This document shows positions 33,806 through 43,900 of a DNA stretch of 64,000 bases, in pieces. Where the stretch lies: the NCBI GenBank assembly GCA_037045535.1, contig JBAOHI010000073.1, forward strand, positions 124,001-188,000. The letters are read 5' to 3'. Source of the stretch: Competibacter_A sp037045535 (GTDB taxonomy: Bacteria; Pseudomonadota; Gammaproteobacteria; Competibacterales; Competibacteraceae). Under the pieces are notes generated by a model, which saw nothing but the letters and a program-made list of their open reading frames with translations, was not told the origin of the DNA and did not search any database. The position numbers and the translations under genes were made by a program. Position 1 is the first letter of the stretch; each line of letters starts with the position of its first letter.

Positions 33806-34750
33806 ATGCAAATGAAAAAGATTTTAGTGACAGGGGGTGCAGGCTTTTTAGGCTCCCATTTATGTGAAGCCCTCTTAAAACAGGGGCATGATGTCTTGTG
33901 TGTTGATAACCTATTTACCGGCAGTAAAGTAAATATCGCACACTTGATGGATAATCCTTATTTCGAATTCATGCGCCATGATGTGACCTTTCCTCTCTAT
34001 GTCGAGGTCGATCAAATCTATAATTTGGCCTGTCCTGCTTCGCCAATTTATTACCAGCATGACCCAGTACAAACGACTAAGACCAGTGTTCATGGGGCAA
34101 TCAATATGCTGGGCTTAGCAAAACGGTTGCGAGCCCGAATTTTGCAAGCCTCGACCTCCGAGGTTTATGGAGATCCGGATGTGCATCCCCAACCAGAGTC
34201 CTATTGGGGTCGTGTTAATCCTATTGGCCTCAGAAGCTGTTATGATGAGGGTAAGCGCTGCGCTGAAACTTTATTCTTTGATTATTGGCGGCAGCATCGA
34301 CTCGAAATCAAGGTCATGCGTATTTTTAATACTTATGGCCCACGGATGCATCCGAATGATGGCCGTGTGGTGAGTAACTTTATCGTCCAAGCCATTAAAG
34401 GCGAACCAATTACTATTTATGGCGATGGAAGCCAGACCCGCAGCTTTTGTTATGTAGATGATTTAATTGATGGCATGATTCGCCTGATGGGGAGTCCGAT
34501 AGATTTCACTGGTCCCGTCAATATCGGTAACCCAGGTGAATTCACTATGATAGAGTTAGCGGAGATGGTGTTACATTTAGTGGGTGGTCCATCACAAATC
34601 ACCTTCATGCCGCTTCCACAAGATGACCCTAAACAAAGACAACCAGACATTCGCTTAGCAAAAAAGCAATTAGGATGGCAACCAACCGTAAGCCTTGAAG
34701 ATGGACTGAAGGAAACGATTCGCTACTTCCGGGGATGTCTACAATCATGA
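33806..34750 (+). CDS. UDP-glucuronate decarboxylase (UDP-xylose synthase)-like
   Basis: This protein is about 314 residues. VTGGAGFLGSHLCEALL is the NAD loop, VDNLFTGSKVNI matches the UXS signature, and ASTSEVYGDPDVHPQ with CYDEGKRCAETLFF give the Thr/Ser-Glu and Tyr-x3-Lys active site. FNTYGPRMHPNDGRVVSNF and YGDGSQTRSFCYVDDLI also fit. Such enzymes turn UDP-glucuronate into UDP-xylose. A dTDP-glucose dehydratase is less likely on motif grounds. I chose ATG 33806 (MQMKKILVTGG), as upstream codons add no conserved sequence. It overlaps the next gene by 4 bp and opens a cassette that becomes AT-rich. Confidence 0.85.
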   Translation: MQMKKILVTGGAGFLGSHLCEALLKQGHDVLCVDNLFTGSKVNIAHLMDNPYFEFMRHDVTFPLYVEVDQIYNLACPASPIYYQHDPVQTTKTSVHGAINMLGLAKRLRARILQASTSEVYGDPDVHPQPESYWGRVNPIGLRSCYDEGKRCAETLFFDYWRQHRLEIKVMRIFNTYGPRMHPNDGRVVSNFIVQAIKGEPITIYGDGSQTRSFCYVDDLIDGMIRLMGSPIDFTGPVNIGNPGEFTMIELAEMVLHLVGGPSQITFMPLPQDDPKQRQPDIRLAKKQLGWQPTVSLEDGLKETIRYFRGCLQS

Positions 34751-35724
34751 AGGATAATTCTTCAGTTTATCCTCTAATCGTTGTAACCCCTGTTTACGAA
34801 GATGTTGAAGCCTCTAGCCGGTTGTTCAAGGAACTTACAGCTGTATTTGGCCAAGAAGGAGTCTATGTCGTCGCAGTGGATGATGGTTCTATACGTCAGC
34901 CTATTGATATATCCAATATTTCAGCTGCAGGAATCAATGGTGTAGTGATCAAACTCAAACGTAATGTGGGTCACCAACGCGCAATTGCCATTGGACTCAA
35001 TTACGTGGCTGACCAGTTCTCGGAAGCGCGACGGGTAGTGGTCATGGATTCGGATGGTGAAGATTTGCCTCTCTCTATCAGGGATCTGATGCAGCCCTTA
35101 GAATCCGCTGACGTGGATGTAGTAGTGGCCCAACGCAAAAGCCGTGTTGAAACTTTACGGTTCAAGACATTCTATATAGTATATCGCTGGCTTTTTAAGT
35201 TATTGACGGGACGAAGAATTAGTTTCGGCAATTTCATGGCGTTGAAGCCAGCAGCGCTCAAACGACTGGTTGCAATGCAGGAACTTTGGATTCATGTGGC
35301 AGGCTGTGTATTAATCTCGAAGTTGCGTATAGCAGTACGCTCCTTAGATCGGGGACCACGCTATGCAGGGCAAAGCAAGATGAACTTTGTGGGTTTAGCG
35401 TTGCATGGCTTCCGAGGCCTCATGGTCTTTGCTGAAGATGTATTAGTACGTGTAGGTATTGCCTGTACTTTCGTAGCTGCTTTTTCCGTCTTAAGTGGGA
35501 TAACAGCAATTGGGCTTAAGCTGTTCGGTTTTGCCACGCCAGGCTGGTTCTCGGTAGCGTTAGGTATTCTGCTACTCGTATTTTTACAGACTGGTGCGCT
35601 GACACTTATGACGCTTATGCTGGCTGGCGTCATTAGAAATGGAACCGTAACTACAATAAACTATAAAGAGTTTATCGATACGGCCCTGATTTTAACTGAG
35701 GTTAACAAAAAATCACTGTATTGA
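34747..35724 (+). CDS. GT2 membrane glycosyltransferase, GtrB/DPM1-like
   Basis: This protein is about 325 residues. The N-terminal GT-A domain is visible as LIVVTPVYEDVEASSRLF, VVAVDDGSIRQP, KLKRNVGHQRAIAIGL near 70 and VVMDSDGEDLP near 97, the DxDGxD-type site of polyprenyl-phosphate sugar synthases. Two C-terminal membrane helices follow (VRVGIACTFVAAFSVLSGI, SVALGILLLVFLQTGALTL). Such enzymes move a sugar to undecaprenyl phosphate for use on the periplasmic side. Start ATG 34747 forms an ATGA overlap with the UXS-like gene; ATG 34735 is in frame too. A GtrA-family gene lies 0.7 kb downstream. Confidence 0.88.
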   Translation: MKDNSSVYPLIVVTPVYEDVEASSRLFKELTAVFGQEGVYVVAVDDGSIRQPIDISNISAAGINGVVIKLKRNVGHQRAIAIGLNYVADQFSEARRVVVMDSDGEDLPLSIRDLMQPLESADVDVVVAQRKSRVETLRFKTFYIVYRWLFKLLTGRRISFGNFMALKPAALKRLVAMQELWIHVAGCVLISKLRIAVRSLDRGPRYAGQSKMNFVGLALHGFRGLMVFAEDVLVRVGIACTFVAAFSVLSGITAIGLKLFGFATPGWFSVALGILLLVFLQTGALTLMTLMLAGVIRNGTVTTINYKEFIDTALILTEVNKKSLY

Positions 35725-35731
35725 GATTATA

Positions 35732-36457
35732 GTGAATAATAACCATAGTAAATATATTGGCAATGAACTGGATCTATTTTCTAGTGCATTTAATTGGAAA
35801 AAATACTGGGTAAATATTATTAAACCTTATCTGGGTACCCATATTCTAGACGTCGGCGCCGGTATTGGTGCAACAGCCCGTGCCTTATCACAATTTAAGT
35901 GTGAGCGCTACCTCGCGCTTGAGCCTGATGCTGAATTTGTAAGTCGGATGCAACAAGTTAATAAACAAAATAAGTTCAATAATAACTTTGAATGCTTAGT
36001 TGGAAATGTGGGAAATTTACGGATAAATGATTATTTTGACACTATTTTGTATATCGATGTTCTTGAGCATATCGAAAAAGATAAAGAGGAGTTAGCTCAA
36101 GTAAACAAGCATTTACTTCCTGGGGGACGTATCATCGTTTTATCGCCAGCACATCAGTATTTATATAGCCCTTTTGATAAAGCCATTGGCCATGTAAAAA
36201 GATATAATAAAAAATCACTCTTACTAGCAAAGCCAGAGAGCCTCATTGTTGAGCGTATGTGTTACTTGGACAGTATAGGGTTACTGGCTAATCTAGGAAA
36301 TCGACTAATTCTCCGTGCATCTACTCCCAACGAATCTCAAATAAGAATCTGGGATCATTGGCTCGTGCCTTGCTCAACAGTGATTGACAAAGTTATTGGA
36401 TATAGGCTAGGAAAATCTATTCTTGGTATATTCCGCGCGTCTACCGAGTCAACATAG
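35732..36457 (+). CDS. Class I SAM-dependent methyltransferase
   Basis: The 241-residue protein from a GTG start shows HILDVGAGIGATARALSQ near 36, ALEPDAEFV (motif II), TILYIDVLEHIEKDKEEL near 105 and LLPGGRIIVLSPAHQYLYS. The last motif is frequent in methyltransferases beside DPM1-like transferases. The C-terminal half contains YNKKSLL and HWLVPCS. It probably methylates a lipid-linked sugar or glycan. The gene is AT-rich, 7 nt after the GtrB-like gene, and its stop touches the next start. Confidence 0.85.
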   Translation: MNNNHSKYIGNELDLFSSAFNWKKYWVNIIKPYLGTHILDVGAGIGATARALSQFKCERYLALEPDAEFVSRMQQVNKQNKFNNNFECLVGNVGNLRINDYFDTILYIDVLEHIEKDKEELAQVNKHLLPGGRIIVLSPAHQYLYSPFDKAIGHVKRYNKKSLLLAKPESLIVERMCYLDSIGLLANLGNRLILRASTPNESQIRIWDHWLVPCSTVIDKVIGYRLGKSILGIFRASTEST

Positions 36458-36840
36458 TGAAAAAGTGGTATGAATTTTTCAATTTTATTCTAAATGGAAT
36501 CGTTGCAGCAATAGTGCATTTTTTTGTACTAATCATCAATATTGAAATATTACATTTTAAATCTGCTGGAGTTGCTAATTTTATAGCAGCAATTTTTGGA
36601 CTTTCAGTTTCATTTTTTGGTAATCGTTATTTCGTTTTCCGGAAACATGATGAGCATTTAGTTAGACAAGCAATAAAGTTTCTTATCTTATATATTTTAG
36701 TGGCTTGTTTTCACGGTTTAGCTTTATATATATGGACTGATATGTATACGCTTAAATACCTATATGGCTTTTTTCTCATTTCTTTTATAGCGGTATTTTT
36801 TAGTTACTTTGGAAATAAACTTATGGTATTCAAGACATGA
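36457..36840 (+). CDS. GtrA-family membrane protein
   Basis: This is a 127-residue protein with four membrane helices, typical GtrA size. Motifs are FILNGIVAAIVHFFVL at helix 1, FIAAIFGLSVSFFGNRYFVFRK (the conserved N-R-x-x-x-F segment) and FVSYFGNK-like FFSYFGNKLMVFK at the C-terminus. GtrA proteins are thought to flip lipid-linked sugars to the periplasm for side-branch addition. Together with the GtrB-like gene upstream and the polytopic protein at 38792, it could make a three-part Gtr system. The start is a GTG overlapping the preceding TAG by one base. Confidence 0.88.
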   Translation: MKKWYEFFNFILNGIVAAIVHFFVLIINIEILHFKSAGVANFIAAIFGLSVSFFGNRYFVFRKHDEHLVRQAIKFLILYILVACFHGLALYIWTDMYTLKYLYGFFLISFIAVFFSYFGNKLMVFKT

Positions 36841-37433
36841 AAATTACTAAAGCTTTGGCGGGGTTTATTATTTTTATATTCTTATTGCTATTATTTTATT
36901 ATTTACATACTTCCTATTTTAAAATTAATGTTGTTTTTTATAGTGCGATTTTTGATGCCTTCATTATCACGCTATTTATGGCAAGCATTTTACTTAAGCT
37001 TACCTATTTTTCTGTTTTTAATCTATTCGAAAAATTCCAAATGATAATAATCTGGTTTTTATGCGGTTATATTTTAGCCATTTCAATTCCTACTATTATT
37101 GATCGATCTTTATCTTTTTATATTCTCGAAAAAATACAACAGTATGGAGGTGGAATCCAGATAGACAAATTTGAAGAATTATTCACAAAGGGATATGCAA
37201 AAGAGCATAAACTAGTGGATGTGAGACTTACAGAGCAATTAGAATCAGGAACTATTATCATAAAAAATGAATGTGTAAAGCTGACAGAACGTGGTAACCA
37301 GTTAGCAACGTTTAGTCAATTTTTTAGGAAAAATTTTTTACCCAAGAAAAGATTATTATTGGGAAAATATTCTGATGATTTGACTAACCCATTTCGGTAT
37401 AGTGAAAAGATAATTGGTTATGACTGTAAATGA
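36837..37433 (+). CDS. Unrecognised membrane protein with cytoplasmic tail
   Basis: I do not recognise this 198-residue protein. Three hydrophobic helices lie in residues 1-~105 (LAGFIIFIFLLLLFYYL, AFIITLFMASILLKL, MIIIWFLCGYILAISI). The tail (~115-198) has FEELFTKGYAKEHKLVDVRL, TEQLESGTIIIKN, then VKLTERGNQLATFSQFF, which reads like a small winged-helix: helix, helix, beta hairpin, helix. Its ATG overlaps the GtrA stop (ATGA), so the two are co-translated. It may belong to the lipid-linked sugar pathway. It is the last gene before the decayed transposase. Confidence 0.65.
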   Translation: MKITKALAGFIIFIFLLLLFYYLHTSYFKINVVFYSAIFDAFIITLFMASILLKLTYFSVFNLFEKFQMIIIWFLCGYILAISIPTIIDRSLSFYILEKIQQYGGGIQIDKFEELFTKGYAKEHKLVDVRLTEQLESGTIIIKNECVKLTERGNQLATFSQFFRKNFLPKKRLLLGKYSDDLTNPFRYSEKIIGYDCK

Positions 37434-37739
37434 CATTATAATTGGTCATCTATTTAAAGTTGAATTCTTCGAGGACTCATGTGGAGTTAAGCGAAGCTAA
37501 TCAGGATTTTCGTTGCTTAAAATTATGTGAGTTCCACTTATTGCTGATTGCAAGTCAAGGGATTAAAGCAAGGCTATTTAGAGGCATATTCGGGGAGGGT
37601 GAGTGCAAGCAGCCAGGCAGCCAAGATGATCTTGCCCAGCATTCACAGACCCCTGGCTAAGAGAATAATCTCCCGGTATGAGGAGTTCCATGAAAAGCAG
37701 CGAGCAAGTAACTAAATCCTAACACAACTAATACTCGCC

Positions 37740-38737
37740 CCAGCTCAAAGACTCAGGACTTAGAGCGGACCGAGCGGGCCAGTGTGTCCAAGGCTGCTAA
37801 AAACTTGGTCTGGCCGAGGTCATGCTCTATAGTGGGCAGGCCAAGGGCCGGCGGACCAGCTAACCCTTCGTTGGGGAACAGCAGCGAAGCAGGCCGAGAT
37901 CGCTAGGCTCAAGCGGGAGAATGCCCGACTTGAGAAGTGAGGTATCCTTCCTAAAAAACGGCGGCGGTTGTGAGACCGTTGCGGTGAGGTACGCGGAGCC
38001 ATCCAAGCCCTGGAAGGGAAGTTCGCCGTCAAGCTCGCAAGCCCTGGAGGCTGGGGTCAGAACCGGATCGCCCCGGATCGCTAAAATGCTCCAGGACGAA
38101 GACCACAAGGCCAGCCGCAACAATTGGCGAAAAAACATCATGCGGGTCCAGGATCTGTGGGCCAATCCGCGGAAAGATACAAGGCTACGACCCATAACCA
38201 TCACAGCCTGTCGGTGGCGCCCAATCAGCTGGAACGGGATTTCGAGGCCGCCGCATCCGACCAGAAGTGGGTATCCAACATCGTATGTCTGGACGGACAA
38301 AGGCTGATTTTACCTGGCCGTCGTCTTGGACCTATTTTCGCGCAAGGCGGTCGGCTGGGCCAGCCGCGCAAGGCGGCGGGTGCTCCTGGGCTGTTTGCGT
38401 CGCCACAGAGCCCATCATCAGGGCGTCGCAAACAGCCCAGGAGCACCCCACTCTGACCAGGAGAGCGCCAATACAACTCGACCTCATCCAAACCTGGCTC
38501 GTTAAACACCAACAGGTATGCAGCATGAGCAAGAAGAGCGATTGTGACAATAACGCGACCATGGAAAACGGAACTACAGCTTCAAGATCGAGGCTGTCCA
38601 CGGTGAATGCTTCGCCACCAGGGCTGAAGCCAAGCGACACACCTTCGAGCACATCGAGGTGTATTACAAGATGCGTTTATATTCCGAACTGGGGGTTTCT
38701 CTCCCCAAAAGCCTTCGAATTCAATCAAGTTGCTTAG
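37740..38737 (+). pseudogene. Degenerate IS3-family transposase (orfA and orfB remnants)
   Basis: Pieces of an IS3 transposase appear in different frames with stops between. The orfA end is EQQAEIARLKRENARLE-like near 37878-37940. orfB contributes AERYKATTHNHHSLSVAPNQLERDF and SDQKWVSN around 38175-38280, a YLAVVLDLFSRKAVGWA-like piece at 38310-38365, and VHGECFATRAEAKR plus FEHIEVYYKMRLYSELG at 38590-38690. The second catalytic Asp region is missing, replaced by a 71-bp palindrome. It is distinct in sequence from the intact IS3 copy at 50866-52150. The stretch 37434-37739 before it holds no recognisable gene. Confidence 0.75.
38378..38448. repeat. Long palindrome, 27-bp arms
   Basis: Arms at 38378-38404 and 38422-38448 pair over 27 positions with one T-T mismatch, around a 17-nt loop. 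It sits inside the decayed transposase, between the first catalytic block and the C-terminal block. No U-run follows on either strand. It may mark a deletion/inverted duplication event or be an inserted hairpin element. Confidence 0.9.
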
Positions 38738-38791
38738 TTGAGTGTCGGCTAAATCTGAGCAGAACCACCTTAACAATTGATAGGAAACTTA

Positions 38792-40975
38792 ATGATGCAT
38801 ATAAAAAATAATAAAACCATTTTTGAAATTAACCATTTTTTTGATAGTTTCTGGCCTATCATTTTTTTAGGCCTTATTGGATTATTTATAGTTATTATTA
38901 ATTTTTTTAAGTTTGATTTCTCTATAATCCCTGGCAGCCTCGGAGATGGAAGACTCAACAATTACTTATTGGAACATAACTATTTATGGATAACTAATCA
39001 AATAATTAACTTCTGGAACGATAGTGGATTTTTTTATCCATTCAATGACACATTGGCCTTTAGCAGCAATCACTTAGGTACTGGCTTTATCTATAGTTTT
39101 TATCGCCTTATTGGCTTAAGCAGAGAATCTTCATATCAAGCATGGCTATTAACTGGTTTTGTCGCAAATTTTGTCGCATGCGCATATACCTTGATGCATT
39201 TCCAATTAAAGCCATTAGCAGTTGGAGTAGGAGCTTTCATATTTTCATTTGGACTACCCATAGTACCACAATTGGATCATTCGCAGTTACTTTATCGGTT
39301 CGGTATTCCTTTAGCAATTCTATATCTTTTTGAGTTTATTAAGTCCCCCCACTTAAAAAGCCTTACTATTTTTCTAGGATTGGTTATTTGGCAGTTTTAC
39401 GCCGAAATTTATATAGGTTATTTTTTAGTTTTTTTATTAATCGCCATTATAATTATACATGCTATCAGGAAATCGACCAAAATTATTGCCGCCATTCAAT
39501 ATTGGCCTAGAATGATTAGTAAGGCTTGGAATAGTACAACAACCAACCAGAGGATCTTTTATATTTTAACTATAGGGATCCTTTTAATCATGTTTATTTT
39601 TTTACTAATACCCTATATTAGAGTATCAAAGAATTATGGGTTCACTCGTTCATGGGATGAAATTGAAAGTATGCTCCCTAGAATTGGGAGCTATTTTCTA
39701 GCAGGGCATTCGTTGATTTGGAAATTCATCTCAACTAAAATTAAAATCACCACCATGCATCCGGGCGAACACCAACTATTCTTCGGCTTTATCCCTCTTG
39801 TATTATGTACAATAGCATTAATATGGAGACAAGAATCTCCTACTAAGCGGGAGCTAGTTTACACAATAGCTGGAGCAGGTTTGGCTATTTTTATTGTAAC
39901 AATCGATATAAACGGTTTTTCTTTTTATAAATTTTTTGCTTCTCTTCCTGGTTTTTCCGCTATTCGTGCAGTAACTCGCGTTGCACTAGTAATATTATTT
40001 GTAATTGGATTAATCAGTGCTATTACAGTTGATACGATCATTCTCAAATATAATTATTCTTTTACTTCAAAAGTCTTTTTATTTTTATCAATTGGGTTCT
40101 TAATTATGGAAGTATCATTGATAAATTATCCTTCAATTCAAAAATCTGTATTACAAAATCGTATCGTTAACCTGAAAGCCAAACTACCACCATTCGCTTC
40201 ATTGCCTGATGATCCAGTCCTCTTTGTAGCATCACCATCGGATGAGCCTTTTTGGGCAAGAGAGGTAGATGTGATGCTGCTTGCCCAAGAACTCAGGTGG
40301 AAAACATTGAATGGTTATTCAGGTAATCTTCCTCCAGGATATACAATTGCCGACAATTGCCGTGTGGTGGTCAAGAGAATCTTTGGATATCTTAATTTCT
40401 CGAAAAAAAATGATGAATCACATTATCTTAAATTAATTCATCATATTGTACCAATTGGTTTTGATGATTGTGAATCTTCATGGTGGAAAGAAGCACCTCA
40501 ACTTAAACAGACAATAGGTAAAGACACCTTACCTATTAGTGTTTTAAAAGCTATATATATTCAAATTAATAGCATCAAAGTAAGTTCTGATAATCGTTTA
40601 TTATTAAAAGTTACAATTCATAACCAAAGCGATCAATCAATACCCGCTCTTTCCGCAACAGACAATTTTATACGCTTATCATGGCGATTTACAGATATAT
40701 TTGGAAAACCGCTTAGTGAATGGAATAACAGACGCAACTTAGATTTTGATATACCAGGACACGGCAAATTATCAATGAATTTGCGTATAGACCCACCTAA
40801 GGATCAAGGTAGTTATTATATAGAATTTTCGGTAGTACAGGAACTTGTAGCGTGGTTACACAATTTAGGAATGCCTGTACCAAGATCGAAAGAGCATATT
40901 GAAGTTTTGTCTGGACAACAGTTAAAATTAATTACAGTAACCGATGAAAATAATTCTAAAGACATATTGAAATAA
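38792..40975 (+). CDS. Polytopic membrane protein, GtrC/ArnT-like glycosyltransferase candidate
   Basis: This protein is about 727 residues. About 11-12 membrane helices lie in residues 20-~455. After the first helix comes a loop with GDGRLNNYLLEHNYLW, the position of the conserved acidic residue in GT-C enzymes and matching a GDxRLxxYxLEH pattern. Residues ~460-570 are periplasmic. Residues ~585-720 form a beta-sandwich with VTIHNQSDQSIPALS and VVQELVAWLHNLGMP, similar to parts of the proteins at 46614 and 48373. The start is the ATG pair at 38792, with AGGAA five bases before. It may transfer the lipid-linked sugar from the GtrB/GtrA-like pair to a glycan in the periplasm. Confidence 0.72.
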   Translation: MMHIKNNKTIFEINHFFDSFWPIIFLGLIGLFIVIINFFKFDFSIIPGSLGDGRLNNYLLEHNYLWITNQIINFWNDSGFFYPFNDTLAFSSNHLGTGFIYSFYRLIGLSRESSYQAWLLTGFVANFVACAYTLMHFQLKPLAVGVGAFIFSFGLPIVPQLDHSQLLYRFGIPLAILYLFEFIKSPHLKSLTIFLGLVIWQFYAEIYIGYFLVFLLIAIIIIHAIRKSTKIIAAIQYWPRMISKAWNSTTTNQRIFYILTIGILLIMFIFLLIPYIRVSKNYGFTRSWDEIESMLPRIGSYFLAGHSLIWKFISTKIKITTMHPGEHQLFFGFIPLVLCTIALIWRQESPTKRELVYTIAGAGLAIFIVTIDINGFSFYKFFASLPGFSAIRAVTRVALVILFVIGLISAITVDTIILKYNYSFTSKVFLFLSIGFLIMEVSLINYPSIQKSVLQNRIVNLKAKLPPFASLPDDPVLFVASPSDEPFWAREVDVMLLAQELRWKTLNGYSGNLPPGYTIADNCRVVVKRIFGYLNFSKKNDESHYLKLIHHIVPIGFDDCESSWWKEAPQLKQTIGKDTLPISVLKAIYIQINSIKVSSDNRLLLKVTIHNQSDQSIPALSATDNFIRLSWRFTDIFGKPLSEWNNRRNLDFDIPGHGKLSMNLRIDPPKDQGSYYIEFSVVQELVAWLHNLGMPVPRSKEHIEVLSGQQLKLITVTDENNSKDILK

Positions 40976-40995
40976 TCACTTACTGAGGAATTTCA

Positions 40996-43900
40996 ATGCA
41001 CATCCTTTTGTGTAATGAACGCTTTCTATTTCGCTTTGGTGTAGATCGAGTTTTGATTTTACTTGGCCGAACTTTAAAAGAACTTGGTTACCACATCTCA
41101 ATAATGGCAAACCAATTCGACAGAAAAACTGTTGAAGAGTTTGCTGATCGAATTATAGAAGTTCCGGTATATGGTACTGATTACCTCAACCTTAACGAAC
41201 TTACAAGTGAATGGCTGGAGCAATCATGGAGTCAGATTTTTAGAGACTCAAGCCCAGATATCGTGTTAATTGGAGGCTGGCCATTTTTCTCTTCAATTCT
41301 ACTTTTTAATAAAATTGGGGTTAAGACAGTATTTATGGATTGTGGTGCAGTTCCGTTAGATGGCTATCCTGATAGCATATTGATTATCCAAAATAGATTG
41401 CGTAATTTAAGGAAGCAATATTTAAAATACTCAACATTAATCACACCAATTAGTAAATTTATCGCAACAACACAAAGCAGCATTGACGCCCCAAGTGTGC
41501 CAATTGACCCAATATTGCTCGGTGCAGATCATATGGAAAAACCTATTTGGCTAGCATCAAAAGTTAATACAATCATTAAGTATTACTCTCTTGAGCTAAT
41601 TCAATCCCTTAAAGAGAAAAACTGCAAATTAATTTTAAATCTAGGTCGATGGGAACCAGGATGTTATAAAAATTCTGAGGCTATTTTTCAACTATCAAAT
41701 AGAATGAAAGGAGAGATGCAAAATATTATCATTTTAATTTTAGCAGATCCTAATAATATAGAAATTCTACCTGAATTCAAAACTTGTATTATTCCTATCG
41801 GGTTTCCTGATGATGAGGAGTTACAAGAAATAATGCGCCGAGTAGATCTGGGGGTTTCCGTATCTTTATGGGAGGGGTTTAACTTACCATTAGCAGAAAT
41901 GCAATGGTTAAATAAACCAGTACTAGCATTTAACGTAGGTGCTCATCCCGAGGTTATACTACATCCTTGGTATTTGTGCGAAACGCTCAATGAGATGGCA
42001 GAAAAAATTATAACCATTTTAAATGGAAATGACCTTCATTCAGAAACACGACAACAATTTTTTCAAAAATTTCAATCTTCTTTTCGCTGGGGAAATTTTA
42101 CTAAAACCTATGATAACCTTTTCAAAGAGATGATTTATCAACCAATCAATATCAATATAATAATTGATGTAACTAACGCCACTAAAGATACAGCAAATTC
42201 TGGTGTAATTCGAGTTACTAGGCGCTTGTGTCGAGAGTTACAGAATTATGTCAAGCCTATTTTTGTAGTTTGGAAAAGTGAGCTGGAAACTTATTTACTT
42301 CCTACTAAGACAGAATATTGGCAGCTCTCTCAGTTTAACGGTCCTATTATAGACGATAGTTCTCCTTGCTCAGGCGATCAAAAGATTTCTTTATCTGATT
42401 ATCTGAAAAAATTGGAACCTGCTTTAACATGGTTGCTTCTCACTGAGACAATACATGAAGTTAATGGAAAACTAATCCGCAATTATGCCCATAAAAATAA
42501 TATATATTTAGCTGCGATTTTCTATGATGCCATACCTATTATTCAACCAGATTTATGTAAGGATAAAATTATTTTTGAAAACCATGCTCACTACATGCGA
42601 GGGTTATCATATTGTAATTTAATAGTTCCTATTTCCGAGTTCTCAAAATGTTGCCTTGAAAATTTTTGGAAGCAAGAAGGGCTAGTTGGAGGTGATGTAA
42701 AAACCAACCCACTACCTGGAGAATTTAGTGGCTCTTTTCGTAGCGAACGATCAAAAGACTTGCCAGATAATAAAATTAAAATACTCTGTGTTTCCACACT
42801 AGAACCTCGTAAAAATCACTACCAATTAATTTATGCCTGTCAGTTGTTGGAAGCCAGATATCCTCAATTAAACTGGTCCCTAACACTGGTAGGCAACCGT
42901 TATGCAGGTGGCGACGATATTGCTGAATTTGTACAACGAAGTTGCCAAGAAACTCCACATATTTGTTGGTTAGGTGTAGTTGATGATGCTGCCTTGCATA
43001 AACTTTATGCTCAATGTACCTTCACAGTTTACCCATCTATCATTGAAGGGTTTGGGATGCCGATCATGGAAAGCTTGTGGCATGGTCGGCCTTGTATATG
43101 CTACGAGCAAGGCGTCATGGCAGAAATTGCTGCTCAAGGTGGTTGCCTGACAACTGACGTTACTCAAGCGGAGAAATTAGCGGAAGCCATTTATCAGTTG
43201 GCTACTGATCATGATCTTTATGCACAATTATCCCACGAGGCGATCAGTCGCTATATCAAAACTTGGGATGAATATACCCGGATATTTATTGATATGCTAC
43301 AAATACATTCTTATCAATTTGCAACTGACCAACCGCAGGCAAAGGCCCCTTCTTGGCAAGAAATTCTCTATCCTGACTGCTTATGTGAAAACTGGCAGAT
43401 GAATGAATCAGAACGAATGGGATTAACTACCATTTTGCATCGAATTAAGCCCGATTGTGCTATCGAAATAGGCACTTATAAAGGTGGTAGCCTATCCTTA
43501 ATTTCACAGTATACTAAAGTAGTATTTTCTATTGATATCGATCCGTCTATCCCAGAAAAATTTAAGCAGTTTAGTAATGTCAGTTTCTTTACAGGACCTT
43601 CGCAAATCATTTTACCAGCACTACTACAAGAACTTGATAAAGCAAATATGGCTGTTGACTTCGTATTAATTGACGGCGACCATTCAACTGAAGGAGTTAA
43701 GCGTGATATTGAGATCATGCTGAATTATATCCCTAAGAAGCCAATGTTTATTATGCTCCATGATGGATTTAACCCTAAATGTCGCCAAGGTATGCTGGCC
43801 GCCAATTGGGAGAAGTCGCCCTACATACAGTGGGTCGATTTAGACTTTATTCCTGGGCGTGTCGTTGAACATGGTGGCGGCGGACATGGGGAAATGTGGG

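Noticed and set aside
37442..37660. 72-codon frame before the IS3 remnant
   Set aside because: No ribosome site and no recognisable protein; composition shifts within it and it probably belongs to decayed mobile DNA.
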